36,654 nt of DNA, from the NCBI GenBank assembly GCA_021785005.1, contig JAJYGT010000171.1, positions 1 through 36,654 on the forward strand. The letters run 5' to 3'. This DNA is from Actinomycetes bacterium. GTDB taxonomy: Bacteria > Actinomycetota > Acidimicrobiia > Acidimicrobiales > Acidimicrobiaceae. The notes below the pieces were generated by a model that saw only the letters and a program-made list of their open reading frames with translations, did not search any database and was not told where the DNA came from. Each line of letters begins with the position of its first letter. The first letter of the stretch is position 1. Of the stretch, positions 1-9,291 are shown one piece after another. Position numbers and translations under genes: made by a program.

Positions 1-6
1 CTTTTC

Positions 7-387
7 GTGACTGCAAATTTGACCCCTGAGACCGTACGGCCACTAGCAAGACGGTTAATTTTGCCAAGTACATCGCGGAAACTGGACCTTGTGAAAAAAG
101 ACTTGCACACGACGGCGTGGAAGGGTGTAGCGCCAAAGCGCATCGAGACACTTGGCAAAATATCAAGTTATGTGTTGCTTGCCGTAGTCGCTGCGACACC
201 TTTCGTAATATACCGCGATTTAATAAACGCGCCCACGGTTTCAAGCTCTGGCGGGATATCGTTCGCTTCCTTGATTGTTTTGGGTTTATTGGCCGTATTT
301 GGCATCCTTGTTACCCATTTGCCTAGGGCTCGAATGCACTCCACTAAAACAGCTCAGCAACATAAGAATGGAGATAACCTACCATGA
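7..387 (+). CDS. small membrane protein of unknown function
   Basis: I do not recognise this 126-residue protein. It has a basic N-terminal tail of about 50 residues and two hydrophobic, probably membrane-spanning stretches (about 53-68 and 84-102), followed by a short hydrophilic tail. A GTG at base 7 is the first possible start visible; the gene could begin upstream of the window, so the N-terminus is uncertain. Its stop overlaps the ATG of the next gene by 4 bases (ATGA at 384-387), which implies translational coupling with another small membrane protein of similar length and character. The two may act as a pair. No catalytic motif is visible. Confidence 0.6.
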   Translation: MTANLTPETVRPLARRLILPSTSRKLDLVKKDLHTTAWKGVAPKRIETLGKISSYVLLAVVAATPFVIYRDLINAPTVSSSGGISFASLIVLGLLAVFGILVTHLPRARMHSTKTAQQHKNGDNLP

Positions 388-893
388 AGACAATGTTGAC
401 ACCTGATCAAGAACAATTTTTGGAGAAACCGAAATCGGCGTTACATCCTCATCTTGTAGCCAGCAACAGCTCGCTATTCAATCGCGGGCGGTTGATATTG
501 TTCAAGCGATCCGCGTTTGCGTTCACGTGGTTGGGTATCGCTGGATTGGGAATCGCTACGATGCTTTTTGGACGATCAGCTGCAGGATCCACACTTGGGA
601 TTATTCTGCTTTTCGCTAGTTCGTGGGCAAAGGTCAGCGCAAATTTACCAAGATCTCGTGCAGATCAGACCTTTGTGTTTTTCGTCTTATCAGATGGGGG
701 ATGTAAATTTACGATAGCACTTGGGCTCGCTTTTACGCTTGGAAGGGTAATTCCATTGTCTTTTTCCGCTGCATTTATAGCGGTAGGACTTGGAATATAT
801 TTTCTGGTGATATCAACTAGCTGGGGATTTGGCAAGTTTCACGCTTTTGGGCGCGGACTACCTCAACACTCTGGTCAAGGAGAGTACGTGTGA
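384..893 (+). CDS. small multi-spanning membrane protein of unknown function
   Basis: This 169-residue protein has a hydrophilic N-terminus of about 45 residues and then about four hydrophobic stretches (roughly 46-65, 68-85, 108-126 and 128-148), so it is likely an integral membrane protein. The ATG at 384 overlaps the stop of the preceding gene (ATGA), and GGAG lies a little upstream inside that gene, so the start is well supported. No known family is recognised. Together with the gene before it, it forms a two-gene operon of membrane proteins that ends before the long gap upstream of secA. Confidence 0.65.
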   Translation: MKTMLTPDQEQFLEKPKSALHPHLVASNSSLFNRGRLILFKRSAFAFTWLGIAGLGIATMLFGRSAAGSTLGIILLFASSWAKVSANLPRSRADQTFVFFVLSDGGCKFTIALGLAFTLGRVIPLSFSAAFIAVGLGIYFLVISTSWGFGKFHAFGRGLPQHSGQGEYV

Positions 894-1581
894 AGCGGCA
901 ACTCTTACAGAGACAGGGTGGGAGAAAAAGACGGATTAGAGAGGGCTGTTTGTAAGCGAGCTTCTTTAGTACTAAATCGTATGGCCAAAGTCTGATCTGG
1001 CTGTCGCTGGTCATGCGGCCTGAAACAGGTATCTGGCAAAAGAGTGTACTGTGGTCAAGTGTTGTAGGTTTTTAGAATTACCGAGATTCTCCAAGGCTTG
1101 TACGAAAAGGGCGGTCTAAATATTTACGAACCATCGGTACGACAACTACCTTGTAACATCTGGATGCATACAAGATATCAGTCCTTAGGATTAGCAAGAA
1201 CACATTTTGATCTCCCGATCACACCTTGCAATAGTTGTACGTCGGAATTCGAAAATTCATCTAGGATCCCACCGGCATTTGAAAGTCTTTACCAAGATAC
1301 AAACCGTAAGATAGTTTTAATCAGGTTTAGGAAGTTTGTATGTCGTATCTATTGCCAGTCGAAAAGGGAATGAGTCGCTAGTTTGACCCATATAGGTTGC
1401 CCTCCACGCCAAACGAGTAGGTGTTTTCGGTCATGTAGGTGGTTTTAACTATGCGGTATCTATACGGTTTGGACGTAGAGCGATTTTGGCGCGACTGTCT
1501 AAAATAAAAGAGTGGTTTGCCACCACATCAAATACTGAAATCGAGTGCCTAACTGCATATCTTTACTACGATTGATTAATC
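894..1581 (+). other. 688-base gap upstream of secA, no gene recognised
   Basis: No convincing coding region is found. An open frame with a TTG at 1098 runs to 1373 (91 codons), but it has no ribosome binding site and an odd amino-acid mix, so it is not called. No tRNA-like arm or strong terminator was recognised. The secA promoter must lie here or further upstream. The bases just before the secA ATG (1571-1581) contain no clear Shine-Dalgarno sequence. Confidence 0.5.
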
Positions 1582-4296
1582 ATGAGTCTTTTATCAAAAG
1601 TATTACGCGCCGGAGAAGGAAAAAAGGTACGTCGCCTGTCCGATATCGTACCTTCCATCAACGAACTTGACGGCGAATACGCGTCCTATTCTGATGCCGA
1701 ACTTCGTGCCAAGACTGACCAATTCAAATCTCGAATCGCCCAAGGCGAAACGCTCGATGACATTTTGGTTGAAGCTTTTGCGACTGTGCGCGAAGCAGCG
1801 TTTAGAACGATTGGCCAACGTCACTATGACGTCCAATTGATGGGTGGGATGGCGTTAAATTTCGGATGGATTGCTGAAATGAAAACCGGTGAAGGTAAGA
1901 CGTTGGTCTCAACGCTACCGGTTTACTTAAACGCGCTAGCTGGGCGGGGCGTGCATGTCGTGACAGTCAACGACTACCTTGCCCAACGCGACTCTAGTTG
2001 GATGGGAAGGATTTATGAGTTCTTAGGGCTAAGCGTCGGCTTGGTGCTGCCTGGAGTAGAAGATCCCGTTGAACGACGTGCTGCGTATGCTTGTGACGTC
2101 ACCTACGGTACCAATACCGAATTTGGCTTTGACTATTTGCGTGACAATATGGCGAAAAATGCAGAAGAAATTGTGCAGCGAGGTCACAGCTTTGCGATTG
2201 TTGACGAAGTGGACTCGATCTTGATTGACGAGGCGCGAACCCCGCTCATTATTGCAGGTCCGACAGGCCAACCGCCAAAGATTTATTACGATTTTGCATC
2301 CATCGCTAGGACATTGCGCCCGATTGTTGATTACGAAGTTGACGAAGAGAAAAAGATTGTTTATCCAACTGAAGATGGTATTGACAAAGTTGAAGCGGCG
2401 CTTTCCATTGAGAACCTGTTCGATCCTAGTTCGACACACCTCTTGCATCAATTGAACCAGGCTCTGCGTGCCAAAGAGCTTTTCAAGCGCGATAAGGACT
2501 ATATCGTAGATCGTGGCGAGGTGAAAATCGTCGACGAATTTACCGATCGAATCTTAGAAGGACGGCGCTGGTCTGAAGGTCTACATCAAGCTGTAGAAGC
2601 CAAGGAACGAGTTCGTATCAAAGAGGAAAATCACACCTGGGCCACCGTCACCTTGCAGAATTATTTCAGAATGTATGAAAAATTGGCAGGTATGACGGGT
2701 ACTGCCGAAACTGAAGCTGCCGAATTTGCCTCAACGTATCACCTGCCGGTGGTTCCGATTCCCACGAACGTCGCGCTAGCTAGAGATGACAAAGCTGATC
2801 TGGTTTATAAGACAGAAGCAACGAAATTCGAGGCTGTGGTTGAAGAAATTGCGGAACGTTATGAGATCGGTCAGCCTGTTTTAGTTGGTACTGCTTCAGT
2901 TGCAAAGTCAGAAGTTCTTAGCAAGCTCCTCCACGCGAGAGGTATCAACCACCAGCTTTTAAACGCTAAGCATCACGCGATTGAGGCGCAAATTGTGGCT
3001 CAGGCCGGACGCCTAAAGGCGGTAACCGTGGCTACCAATATGGCGGGTCGTGGCGTGGATATTTTGCTTGGTGGTAATCCAGAAGGTCTTGCAGATTTCG
3101 AACTAACCGCGAGGGGTATTTCTTCTGATGATCAAGATTACCAAAATGTACGAAGTGAATTGATCGCTAAGTTTAAAGAGCAGTGTGCCCAGGAGGCAAT
3201 CGCGGTGCGTGAACTAGGCGGCCTTTACGTTCTAGGTTCGGAGCGTCACGAGTCACGGCGAATTGACAACCAACTTCGGGGTCGTTCTGGTCGTCAGGGG
3301 GATCCAGGTGAGAGCCGGTTCTTTTTATCCTTAGAAGACGATTTGATGAGAATATTTGCCACGGGTGCAGTTTCATCCATTCTTGAGCGCACGTTTCCCG
3401 ATGACTTACCCATTGAAAACAAGATGGTATCTAGAGCTATTGAAAAGGCTCAGAACACCGTTGAAGGACGAAACGCAGAAATCAGAAAAGAAGTTCTCAA
3501 GTACGATGAAGTGTTGAATGAGCAGCGAAAGGTCATTTATGAACTTCGAAGGGCGGTTCTCGACGGTCGTGATCTGCAAGAGCACACGATTGAAGTACTT
3601 GATTCGGTCCTGGACCGGATTATTGACGAGAATTGTAAGGGTGACTTTATCGAGAGCTATGATCTTGCACGAGTACTAACCGAGGTTGGCCAAGTCTTCC
3701 CGACAGAGTTTGATGTCGATGAGTTGAAAAATGCTGAATCGAAGGATCATATATTTGAAAGTCTTCGAGCTGAAGCGATCGCATATTATAGCCAACGCGA
3801 AGCCTTGGTCCCTGGCGGATCTGAAACCATGCGTGCTGTAGAACGTGAAGTGATGCTTAGTGTTCTGGACACCAAATGGCGGGAACACTTAGCTGAGATG
3901 GATTATCTCAGAGAAGGCATTAACTTGCGTGCTATGGGGCAACAAGATCCTTTGGTAGCGTGGCAGCGCGAAGGATTTGCGATGTTTTCCACTTTGGTCG
4001 ACCAAATCGATGAGGAGTACCTTCGCTTCATAATGCGAGTTGAAGTTGTGAACCAACAACAGCCAACGCTTTCCCCTGGTACTGATCTGGCTCAAGCCTT
4101 TTACCAAAGTGCTCAAAGTGAAGTTGCTGATTTAGCTTCCGATGCTTTACCTATTACATCTGGGTTGGCGGCCTTTGATCTGGTTCCGACTGAGACAGAA
4201 AATGACCCAGCCATCAAAAAGCTGGGAAGAAACGATAAGTGCTGGTGCGGGAGCGGACGTAAGTTCAAGCACTGCCATGGAGCTCAAAGCGACTAG
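1582..4296 (+). CDS. secA: preprotein translocase ATPase SecA
   Basis: SecA is the cytosolic motor ATPase that pushes unfolded preproteins through the SecYEG channel. The 904-residue length is typical of the family. Residues 100-107 are the Walker A motif [18 protein letters not shown] follows near 128-137, and the DEAD-type Walker B ([14 protein letters not shown]) sits around 208-221. The second helicase domain carries [16 protein letters not shown] near 485-500 and an arginine-rich [13 protein letters not shown] stretch around 570. The C-terminal SEC-C zinc motif is intact: C887, C889, C898 and H899. The ATG at 1582 gives the family N-terminus (MSLLSKVLR...). It is followed 75 bases later by prfB in the same direction; secA-prfB adjacency is common in bacteria. 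No accessory-SecA2 features are seen, so this should be the housekeeping copy. Confidence 0.98.
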   Translation: MSLLSKVLRAGEGKKVRRLSDIVPSINELDGEYASYSDAELRAKTDQFKSRIAQGETLDDILVEAFATVREAAFRTIGQRHYDVQLMGGMALNFGWIAEMKTGEGKTLVSTLPVYLNALAGRGVHVVTVNDYLAQRDSSWMGRIYEFLGLSVGLVLPGVEDPVERRAAYACDVTYGTNTEFGFDYLRDNMAKNAEEIVQRGHSFAIVDEVDSILIDEARTPLIIAGPTGQPPKIYYDFASIARTLRPIVDYEVDEEKKIVYPTEDGIDKVEAALSIENLFDPSSTHLLHQLNQALRAKELFKRDKDYIVDRGEVKIVDEFTDRILEGRRWSEGLHQAVEAKERVRIKEENHTWATVTLQNYFRMYEKLAGMTGTAETEAAEFASTYHLPVVPIPTNVALARDDKADLVYKTEATKFEAVVEEIAERYEIGQPVLVGTASVAKSEVLSKLLHARGINHQLLNAKHHAIEAQIVAQAGRLKAVTVATNMAGRGVDILLGGNPEGLADFELTARGISSDDQDYQNVRSELIAKFKEQCAQEAIAVRELGGLYVLGSERHESRRIDNQLRGRSGRQGDPGESRFFLSLEDDLMRIFATGAVSSILERTFPDDLPIENKMVSRAIEKAQNTVEGRNAEIRKEVLKYDEVLNEQRKVIYELRRAVLDGRDLQEHTIEVLDSVLDRIIDENCKGDFIESYDLARVLTEVGQVFPTEFDVDELKNAESKDHIFESLRAEAIAYYSQREALVPGGSETMRAVEREVMLSVLDTKWREHLAEMDYLREGINLRAMGQQDPLVAWQREGFAMFSTLVDQIDEEYLRFIMRVEVVNQQQPTLSPGTDLAQAFYQSAQSEVADLASDALPITSGLAAFDLVPTETENDPAIKKLGRNDKCWCGSGRKFKHCHGAQSD

Positions 4297-4371
4297 GTTG
4301 TATCAAGTACTTTAGCGTGCCATTAGTCGCGCCTTAACAATCGTCGACGTCTAGCTGGGTGGTTTAGCTAC

Positions 4372-5478
4372 TTGCGATCATATTCGGACGAGCTTGAAGC
4401 TCTCATTAAGAGAGTTGAAGAAGCCAAGATTTATTTGAAGTTAAGCCCTAGTTTGGTTCGCATAGCCGAATTGGAGCCGATAGTTTCGTCTGCCGATCTT
4501 TGGAACGATGCCGATTCAGCTAGGAATATTACGTCAGAATATAACAGATTGATAGCGGATCGTGACACGATTGCGTCCACGGAAAAAGCACTAGACGACC
4601 TTCGAGCCCTTGAGGAATTGCTTTCCGAAGAGGATGATGAGAATTTGAACGCCGAGCGAGAGTCAAACTTGGCTAACCTCAACCAGCGGCTTGGCGAAAT
4701 TGAGCTACGCGCGCTGTTTTCAGGTGAAGACGATGAGAGCGACGCAATTTTAGAAATTAAGCCTCGCGCAGGAGGTACTGACGCCCAGGATTGGGCCGAA
4801 ATGGTGCTGCGTATGTATAGCAGATGGGCTGAATCGAGCAAGTTTGATCTCGAGATTGATGACATCTCGCAGGGTCAAGAGGCTGGTATCTTGTCGGCGA
4901 CCTTAATTGTGAAGGGTCGCTACGCGTATGGTATGCTCCAAGGCGAGCGCGGCGTACATCGTTTAGTTAGGATGTCACCGTTTAACTCAAAGCATTCGAG
5001 GGAGACTTCTTTTGCTTTAGTTCAAGTTTTTCCCTTGACCCAAGCCGCTACTGAGGTACACATAGATGAGAAAGACCTAAGAATTGACACGTTTCGTTCT
5101 TCCGGTGCTGGTGGCCAGCATGTGAACGTGACGGACTCAGCTGTTCGTATTACGCACCTACCTACTTCTACTGTGGTGTCTTGTCAAAATGAACGATCTC
5201 AGCACCAAAATAAGGCGCGAGCTTTACAGATACTGGCGGCCAAGTTACTTGATTTAGAAAAAGAGCAAGCACGACAGACGCGGGAAGTGTTGGCTGGGAA
5301 TAGTACTGAAATGAGCTGGGGAAATCAGATTCGGTCGTATGTTTTAGCACCGTATCAGCTTGTCAAGGATTTGAGAACACAAGTCGAAACTGGGAATGTT
5401 GATGCTGTACTTGATGGCGAAATTACATTTTTTATGGAGTCCTACTTGCGCTGGGCTAAGAGCAATTCGAAATCGTAG
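4372..5478 (+). CDS. prfB: peptide chain release factor 2 (RF2)
   Basis: RF2 recognises UGA and UAA stop codons and triggers peptide release. The protein (368 residues) has the SPF anticodon-like tripeptide in RMSPFNSKHSRETSF (near residue 204), which marks RF2 rather than RF1, and the catalytic GGQ loop in SGAGGQHVNVTDSAVR (near 243-258). The start is a TTG at 4372 with a weak GGGTGG 9-10 bases upstream; it gives an N-terminus that matches the usual RF2 length. The frame is open back to a TAG at 4324 with no better start. There is no in-frame UGA near codon 25, so the autoregulatory +1 frameshift found in many bacterial prfB genes is absent. The gene lies upstream of ftsE-ftsX, the usual actinobacterial order. 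Confidence 0.96.
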   Translation: MRSYSDELEALIKRVEEAKIYLKLSPSLVRIAELEPIVSSADLWNDADSARNITSEYNRLIADRDTIASTEKALDDLRALEELLSEEDDENLNAERESNLANLNQRLGEIELRALFSGEDDESDAILEIKPRAGGTDAQDWAEMVLRMYSRWAESSKFDLEIDDISQGQEAGILSATLIVKGRYAYGMLQGERGVHRLVRMSPFNSKHSRETSFALVQVFPLTQAATEVHIDEKDLRIDTFRSSGAGGQHVNVTDSAVRITHLPTSTVVSCQNERSQHQNKARALQILAAKLLDLEKEQARQTREVLAGNSTEMSWGNQIRSYVLAPYQLVKDLRTQVETGNVDAVLDGEITFFMESYLRWAKSNSKS

Positions 5479-5528
5479 TTTTTGATATTTAGATTGATGA
5501 AAATAGTCAAAGGATTTAGGTAATCTGC

Positions 5529-6224
5529 GTGATCAAAGTAGATCGAGTTACAAAATCGTATAAGACCGGACAGTACGCCCTTCGCGACTGCTCATTGTCT
5601 ATCCAACGCGGAGAATTCGTTTTCTTAGTTGGTCCGTCTGGGTCCGGTAAGTCTTCCCTCTTGCGCCTGATGCTACGTGAAGATCGACCCGACGTTGGGC
5701 ACGTATTTGTGGCAGGTAAAGATTTGGGGGCAATGCCCGATTGGAAGGTGCCATTTTTTAGGCGTAATATAGGAGCAATATTCCAAGACTTTAGATTGCT
5801 TCCCAACAAGACGGTCGCTGAAAACGTTTCATTTGCTCTTGAAGTAACCGGTAAGTCGAAGAAGTTAATTGCTACACAGGTTCCACAGATGCTTGAGTTG
5901 GTCGGTTTGGCTGATAAGGCAACTAGGTTACCTACGGAGCTATCTGGTGGAGAGCAGCAAAGGGTTGCCATAGCCCGCGCTTTTATTAATAAGCCGTTGA
6001 TCCTGTTGGCGGACGAGCCCACAGGTAATCTTGATCCAGAGACGTCCTGGGGTGTTATGCGGCTTCTGGAACGAATCAATCGAACCGGCACGACGGTACT
6101 CATGGCTACACATGATGTCGGAATTGTCGATTCGATGCGACGTCGAGTTATTGAACTCGACAAAGGTGTCATTACAAGAGATCAGGTTCGTGGCGTGTAT
6201 GGCATCGGCTCTGAAGCTCAATAG
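5529..6224 (+). CDS. ftsE: cell division ATP-binding protein FtsE
   Basis: FtsE is the cytoplasmic ATPase of the FtsEX complex, which couples the divisome to extracellular peptidoglycan hydrolases. At 231 residues it has the normal size. The ABC motifs are complete: Walker A GPSGSGKS (35-42), Q-loop in FQDFRLLP (about 84), signature LSGGEQQR (138-145), Walker B with D162-E163 in [11 protein letters not shown], and the H-loop ATHD near 195. The GTG start at 5529 has AGGT 7 bases upstream. The 3' end lies 44 bases before the preferred ftsX start, so the two are co-transcribed. Confidence 0.97.
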   Translation: MIKVDRVTKSYKTGQYALRDCSLSIQRGEFVFLVGPSGSGKSSLLRLMLREDRPDVGHVFVAGKDLGAMPDWKVPFFRRNIGAIFQDFRLLPNKTVAENVSFALEVTGKSKKLIATQVPQMLELVGLADKATRLPTELSGGEQQRVAIARAFINKPLILLADEPTGNLDPETSWGVMRLLERINRTGTTVLMATHDVGIVDSMRRRVIELDKGVITRDQVRGVYGIGSEAQ

Positions 6225-6268
6225 CCAAGAGTCATTGTTTGCAAAATAAAACCTGGGAGGGATTTGAT

Positions 6269-7156
6269 TTGGCATTTTCAGTAGATTATGTAGTGAGAGA
6301 GACAGCGTCGAATTTGTGGCGCAACAGGCTCATGAGTTTGGCCGCAGTACTAACAATTGCTGTCTCTCTGGCGCTCGTAGGATCAGCCCTCTTAATTAAG
6401 CAGGGTGTTACCGTAGCTACATCGCAATGGCAAGGTGGTACGCAACTCTTAATATTTATGGAACCAAATGCGTCCGCGGCGCAAACAGCGGCGATTGCTG
6501 ATCAGCTAAAAGCTACGTCGGCGGTAAAGAGCTTTTTCTATGTAAATCAGGCTCAGTCCTATGTTGAGTTCAGGCGACTTGAGGCAAATCAGCCGGATTT
6601 CTTATCGTCTGTTACACAAAACGACATCCCTCCTTCTTATCGAGTTTCACTTGTTGATCCGGCGGAAGCTCCTGCGGTCGGTCAGATATTCAATCAACAA
6701 GTGGGAGTTAGGAACGTTGTCTTCAATCGCGCTGCGATTGACACGATGTTAAAAATTTCCTCAATCGCCCAGCTAGTAATTCTCGGGTTGGCTACGATAC
6801 TGTTACTTTCAGCGTCAGTACTTATTTTAAATGTTATCCGCGTGGCAATTTTTTCTCGACGACGAGAGGTTATGGTGATGAAGCTCGTTGGCGCTACCAA
6901 CTGGTTTATCCGCGTGCCTTTTATGTTAGAAGGTCTGATACAAGGGCTTTCAGGAGCTGCGGTTGCCGCCTTAGCAGTTATCGGGGTGCGTTCACTCTTT
7001 GGATATATTATCCACCATTACAACGTGCAGCTTCTTTCCTCTTTTGTACTTACGACTCATGACTTAGTTATGACTGAGCTTTTTGTATTGGCTATTGGTA
7101 CCATAGTTGGTGCAACCGGTTCGTTGTTAGCTGTCCGCCGCTATTTAGGTGTCTAA
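6269..7156 (+). CDS. ftsX: cell division membrane protein FtsX
   Basis: FtsX is the membrane partner of FtsE. The frame can also start at a TTG at 6239, but GGGAGG at 6255-6260 sits 8 bases before the TTG at 6269, and this start gives the family N-terminus (M-AFSVDYVVRETASNLWRN). I therefore prefer 295 residues. One membrane segment follows at about 23-45. A large external domain comes next (about 50-160), rich in Gln and Ala as usual, and then three C-terminal membrane segments with the FtsX/MacB pattern (SRRREVMVMKLVGATNWFI near 196-214). In other actinobacteria a secreted M23-type hydrolase and smpB often follow; here two small exported proteins do. Confidence 0.95.
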   Translation: MAFSVDYVVRETASNLWRNRLMSLAAVLTIAVSLALVGSALLIKQGVTVATSQWQGGTQLLIFMEPNASAAQTAAIADQLKATSAVKSFFYVNQAQSYVEFRRLEANQPDFLSSVTQNDIPPSYRVSLVDPAEAPAVGQIFNQQVGVRNVVFNRAAIDTMLKISSIAQLVILGLATILLLSASVLILNVIRVAIFSRRREVMVMKLVGATNWFIRVPFMLEGLIQGLSGAAVAALAVIGVRSLFGYIIHHYNVQLLSSFVLTTHDLVMTELFVLAIGTIVGATGSLLAVRRYLGV

Positions 7157-7322
7157 CACGGTCTTTTGCTGTTCAAGATACGGGAATCGCAGGGGAATTT
7201 TTTGTCTGTGCTGGTGAACCTAACAAATTCATAATCAATTAAACGCTTTCTTTTTATAATCGATCACGACTCTATTACTAGCCATACACCCACTTGGTGA
7301 AATGTGCATGATAGGAGTGACC

Positions 7323-7685
7323 ATGAAAATTAAGAGAAGGTCGAAAATCTTTGCAGTCGGAATGGGACTGTCGTCCGTGTTGCTTGGCGCGTGTTCGGCT
7401 ACTAGCTCAATCGCGCCGACAGCGGCCTCTGCTGGGACATCAGCTAACACTGCGAACCCATCAATCGTTAACCAAAGCGCACCAAATGCGTCGGTTGCGA
7501 ATACTTCTGTGGCCTCAACTACGAGTTCCACGACAACAACGTCAGCAAATGTCGTCGCGTCACAGGCAACAACCGTAACGGTTCCCCAAAGCAGCGTTGC
7601 GTCGATTGACTCTCAACTGAGCGCGCTAAGCGCCACTGTAAACCAAGGCAATTCCGACCTAAGTACCGCCGGAGGTTCTAACTAA
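7323..7685 (+). CDS. small Ser/Thr/Ala-rich lipoprotein
   Basis: The predicted product has 120 residues. It begins with a basic n-region (MKIKRRSK), a hydrophobic stretch and the lipobox LLGAC, so C24 would be lipidated and the protein held on the outer face of the membrane. The rest is low-complexity and rich in Ser, Thr, Ala and Asn up to a short C-terminal segment (ASIDSQLSALSATVNQ), which resembles tails seen in small actinobacterial exported proteins. The ATG at 7323 is chosen over the ATG at 7302 because AGGAG (7313-7317) is 5 bases away and the signal peptide then starts correctly. TATAAT at 7255-7260 may be a -10 box. The next gene follows after 1 base. Function unknown. Confidence 0.8.
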   Translation: MKIKRRSKIFAVGMGLSSVLLGACSATSSIAPTAASAGTSANTANPSIVNQSAPNASVANTSVASTTSSTTTTSANVVASQATTVTVPQSSVASIDSQLSALSATVNQGNSDLSTAGGSN

Positions 7686-7686
7686 A

Positions 7687-8385
7687 ATGAAGATTAAGAA
7701 TAAATCAGCTCTAGCTGTAGCGGCCGTCGTTCCGCTATTTTTGGGATCGACGGCCGGCGCGACGAGCTTGCCAAACAATCTCGCGCAATCCCAAGCGATT
7801 GCCCAGATACAAATATCTAACCGAATTACCAGACTTGACAATCTCACAAACCGCGTGAACATATCACTTACTATTACGGCCTCTGATCGGTCAGCTTTGC
7901 TAGCGATTTATGGCAATTCCTCAACGGGCGATATCGCCGATCTAAATGCGTTGTCCGCGAAAGTCGCGACCGAGACCACTGTTTCGGGGGTTCAGACAGA
8001 TCTTCATACGTTATATTCGACGTATCGAATTTACGCAGTTGTTGCTCCACAGTCAGACCTCGTTTTGGCAGCCGATACAGAGACTTCTGTGATAAATGTG
8101 ATGACTGGTTTAGAACCAGGACTGAGCGCAATTATTAAATCTGGAGGATCGACATCAGCTGCAACCGCTGATTACAACCAGTACCTCGCAGATATTTCGG
8201 CGGCTCAAACCGATGTTGGATCTATTTCTAGTCAAGCTCTTGGCTTGACTCCAGCTCTGTTCAATCAGGATAGAAGTGGTACCATAACTCTAATACAGTC
8301 GGATTGGAAGTCGATAAAAGCGGGACAAGCGTCACTGCTGGCGGCTCGAGCTGAGATCGATGCGATCATTACGTCAGCAGGTTAA
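7687..8385 (+). CDS. secreted helical protein, actinobacterial hypothetical family
   Basis: This 232-residue protein starts with a Sec signal peptide (MKIKNKSALAVAAVVPLFLG, likely cleaved after an Ala near 25). The mature part is predicted all-helical from its heptad-like pattern, with segments such as ASDRSALLAIYG and a YRIYAVVAPQSDLVLAAD stretch. I recall these from a widespread, uncharacterised actinobacterial secreted family. The start has GGAGG at 7671-7675 and lies one base after the stop of the lipoprotein gene, so the two are one operon. Its place directly behind ftsEX, where an FtsX-controlled hydrolase or its partner would be expected, is suggestive only; no hydrolase motif (LytM, NlpC/P60) is visible. 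Confidence 0.8.
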   Translation: MKIKNKSALAVAAVVPLFLGSTAGATSLPNNLAQSQAIAQIQISNRITRLDNLTNRVNISLTITASDRSALLAIYGNSSTGDIADLNALSAKVATETTVSGVQTDLHTLYSTYRIYAVVAPQSDLVLAADTETSVINVMTGLEPGLSAIIKSGGSTSAATADYNQYLADISAAQTDVGSISSQALGLTPALFNQDRSGTITLIQSDWKSIKAGQASLLAARAEIDAIITSAG

Positions 8386-8538
8386 ATACCTGTGTGGAGC
8401 GACAGGCTCGCCTAGGCAAAATCGGCACGAAAGCTAATTATATCAATTTGACGTGATTCGCATGAAGGAAGTTGCTAGCTGACTTTGTGCGGATCACTGC
8501 CAATTTTAAAGGTTTTGCGACCTTATTAGAGGTGCAAT

Positions 8539-9291
8539 TTAGTGATGGAAAATAGCACGGCGGTCAATTAAAGCGCAATTATCCTTTGAACGATGGTCGG
8601 CTTGAAGGGGATTGTTTTGCCGCGCGGCCGTGTCGTAGCGATCCAAGACCAAATTTGTAATTATTGAGCTATTTCCCAGAGGGCCCGCAATCCAAGTTGC
8701 ACCGCAAGAGGAAATAGCAGATTGAAAGCGACCAGGACTCAAAAGATATGACGATACTGCGGTGGTTTTTTTCTCGCAGGCCGCTAAAACGTCAGAGAAT
8801 TTAGGTGTCGCAGATCCCATAAAGCCCACCAATACTGGAACATTTCGAAGACGTGATAGTTGCTCAGCCACCTTTTTTACGTCTCCATTACTTGAGGCGT
8901 CCTTGGATCCAGCTGCAGCCAGAATAATGTTTGCATGTTCGGGGGCTTTTGCCTGTCTAAGTCGCAAGTCGAGTAGCTGAACCAGGCTCGGATCTGGTCC
9001 AAGAGGCTTTGCGGCTGTCAATTTATTTTTAAAGGCTTGTTCATACACGTCGTGGGAAAGATGTAGTCCATGGGTCAGTAGTAACGGAACGACCACCGCA
9101 TCAGTGGCAACCTGAGAGGCAAGTTGGGAATATTGTGGTTCGCGTAATTCAAGATACGACGTATATACCAAGAGGTTGGGTCTGATCGTTCGTAATAGGT
9201 ACGCAAGGTGTTCAACGGAGTATTTGCTTTGATCTAGGCGGCTTCCATGTGCCACGAGAACTAGTGGTCGGTTTGAATTTGCACTATTCAT
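8539..9291 (-). CDS. sirohydrochlorin chelatase, CbiX/SirB type
   Basis: This enzyme class inserts Fe2+ (or Co2+) into sirohydrochlorin; here iron, giving siroheme for the nitrite reductase of the same operon, is the logical product. The 250-residue protein opens with the CbiX motif PLVLVAHGSR and carries the second histidine motif LLLTHGLHLSHDV near residue 97, with a C-terminal half of the same fold (VPVLVGFMGS, AGPLGNSSIITNLV). The ATG at 9291 overlaps the end of the upstream HemD/regulator gene by 8 bases; an upstream ATG at 9330 would give 13 more residues and a 47-base overlap and has no ribosome binding site. It is the last gene of the nitrate operon. Confidence 0.88.
   Translation of the reverse strand: MNSANSNRPLVLVAHGSRLDQSKYSVEHLAYLLRTIRPNLLVYTSYLELREPQYSQLASQVATDAVVVPLLLTHGLHLSHDVYEQAFKNKLTAAKPLGPDPSLVQLLDLRLRQAKAPEHANIILAAAGSKDASSNGDVKKVAEQLSRLRNVPVLVGFMGSATPKFSDVLAACEKKTTAVSSYLLSPGRFQSAISSCGATWIAGPLGNSSIITNLVLDRYDTAARQNNPLQADHRSKDNCALIDRRAIFHH

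Noticed and set aside
1098-1373. 91-codon open frame upstream of secA
   Set aside because: TTG start without ribosome binding site, and a composition unlike the genes around it.
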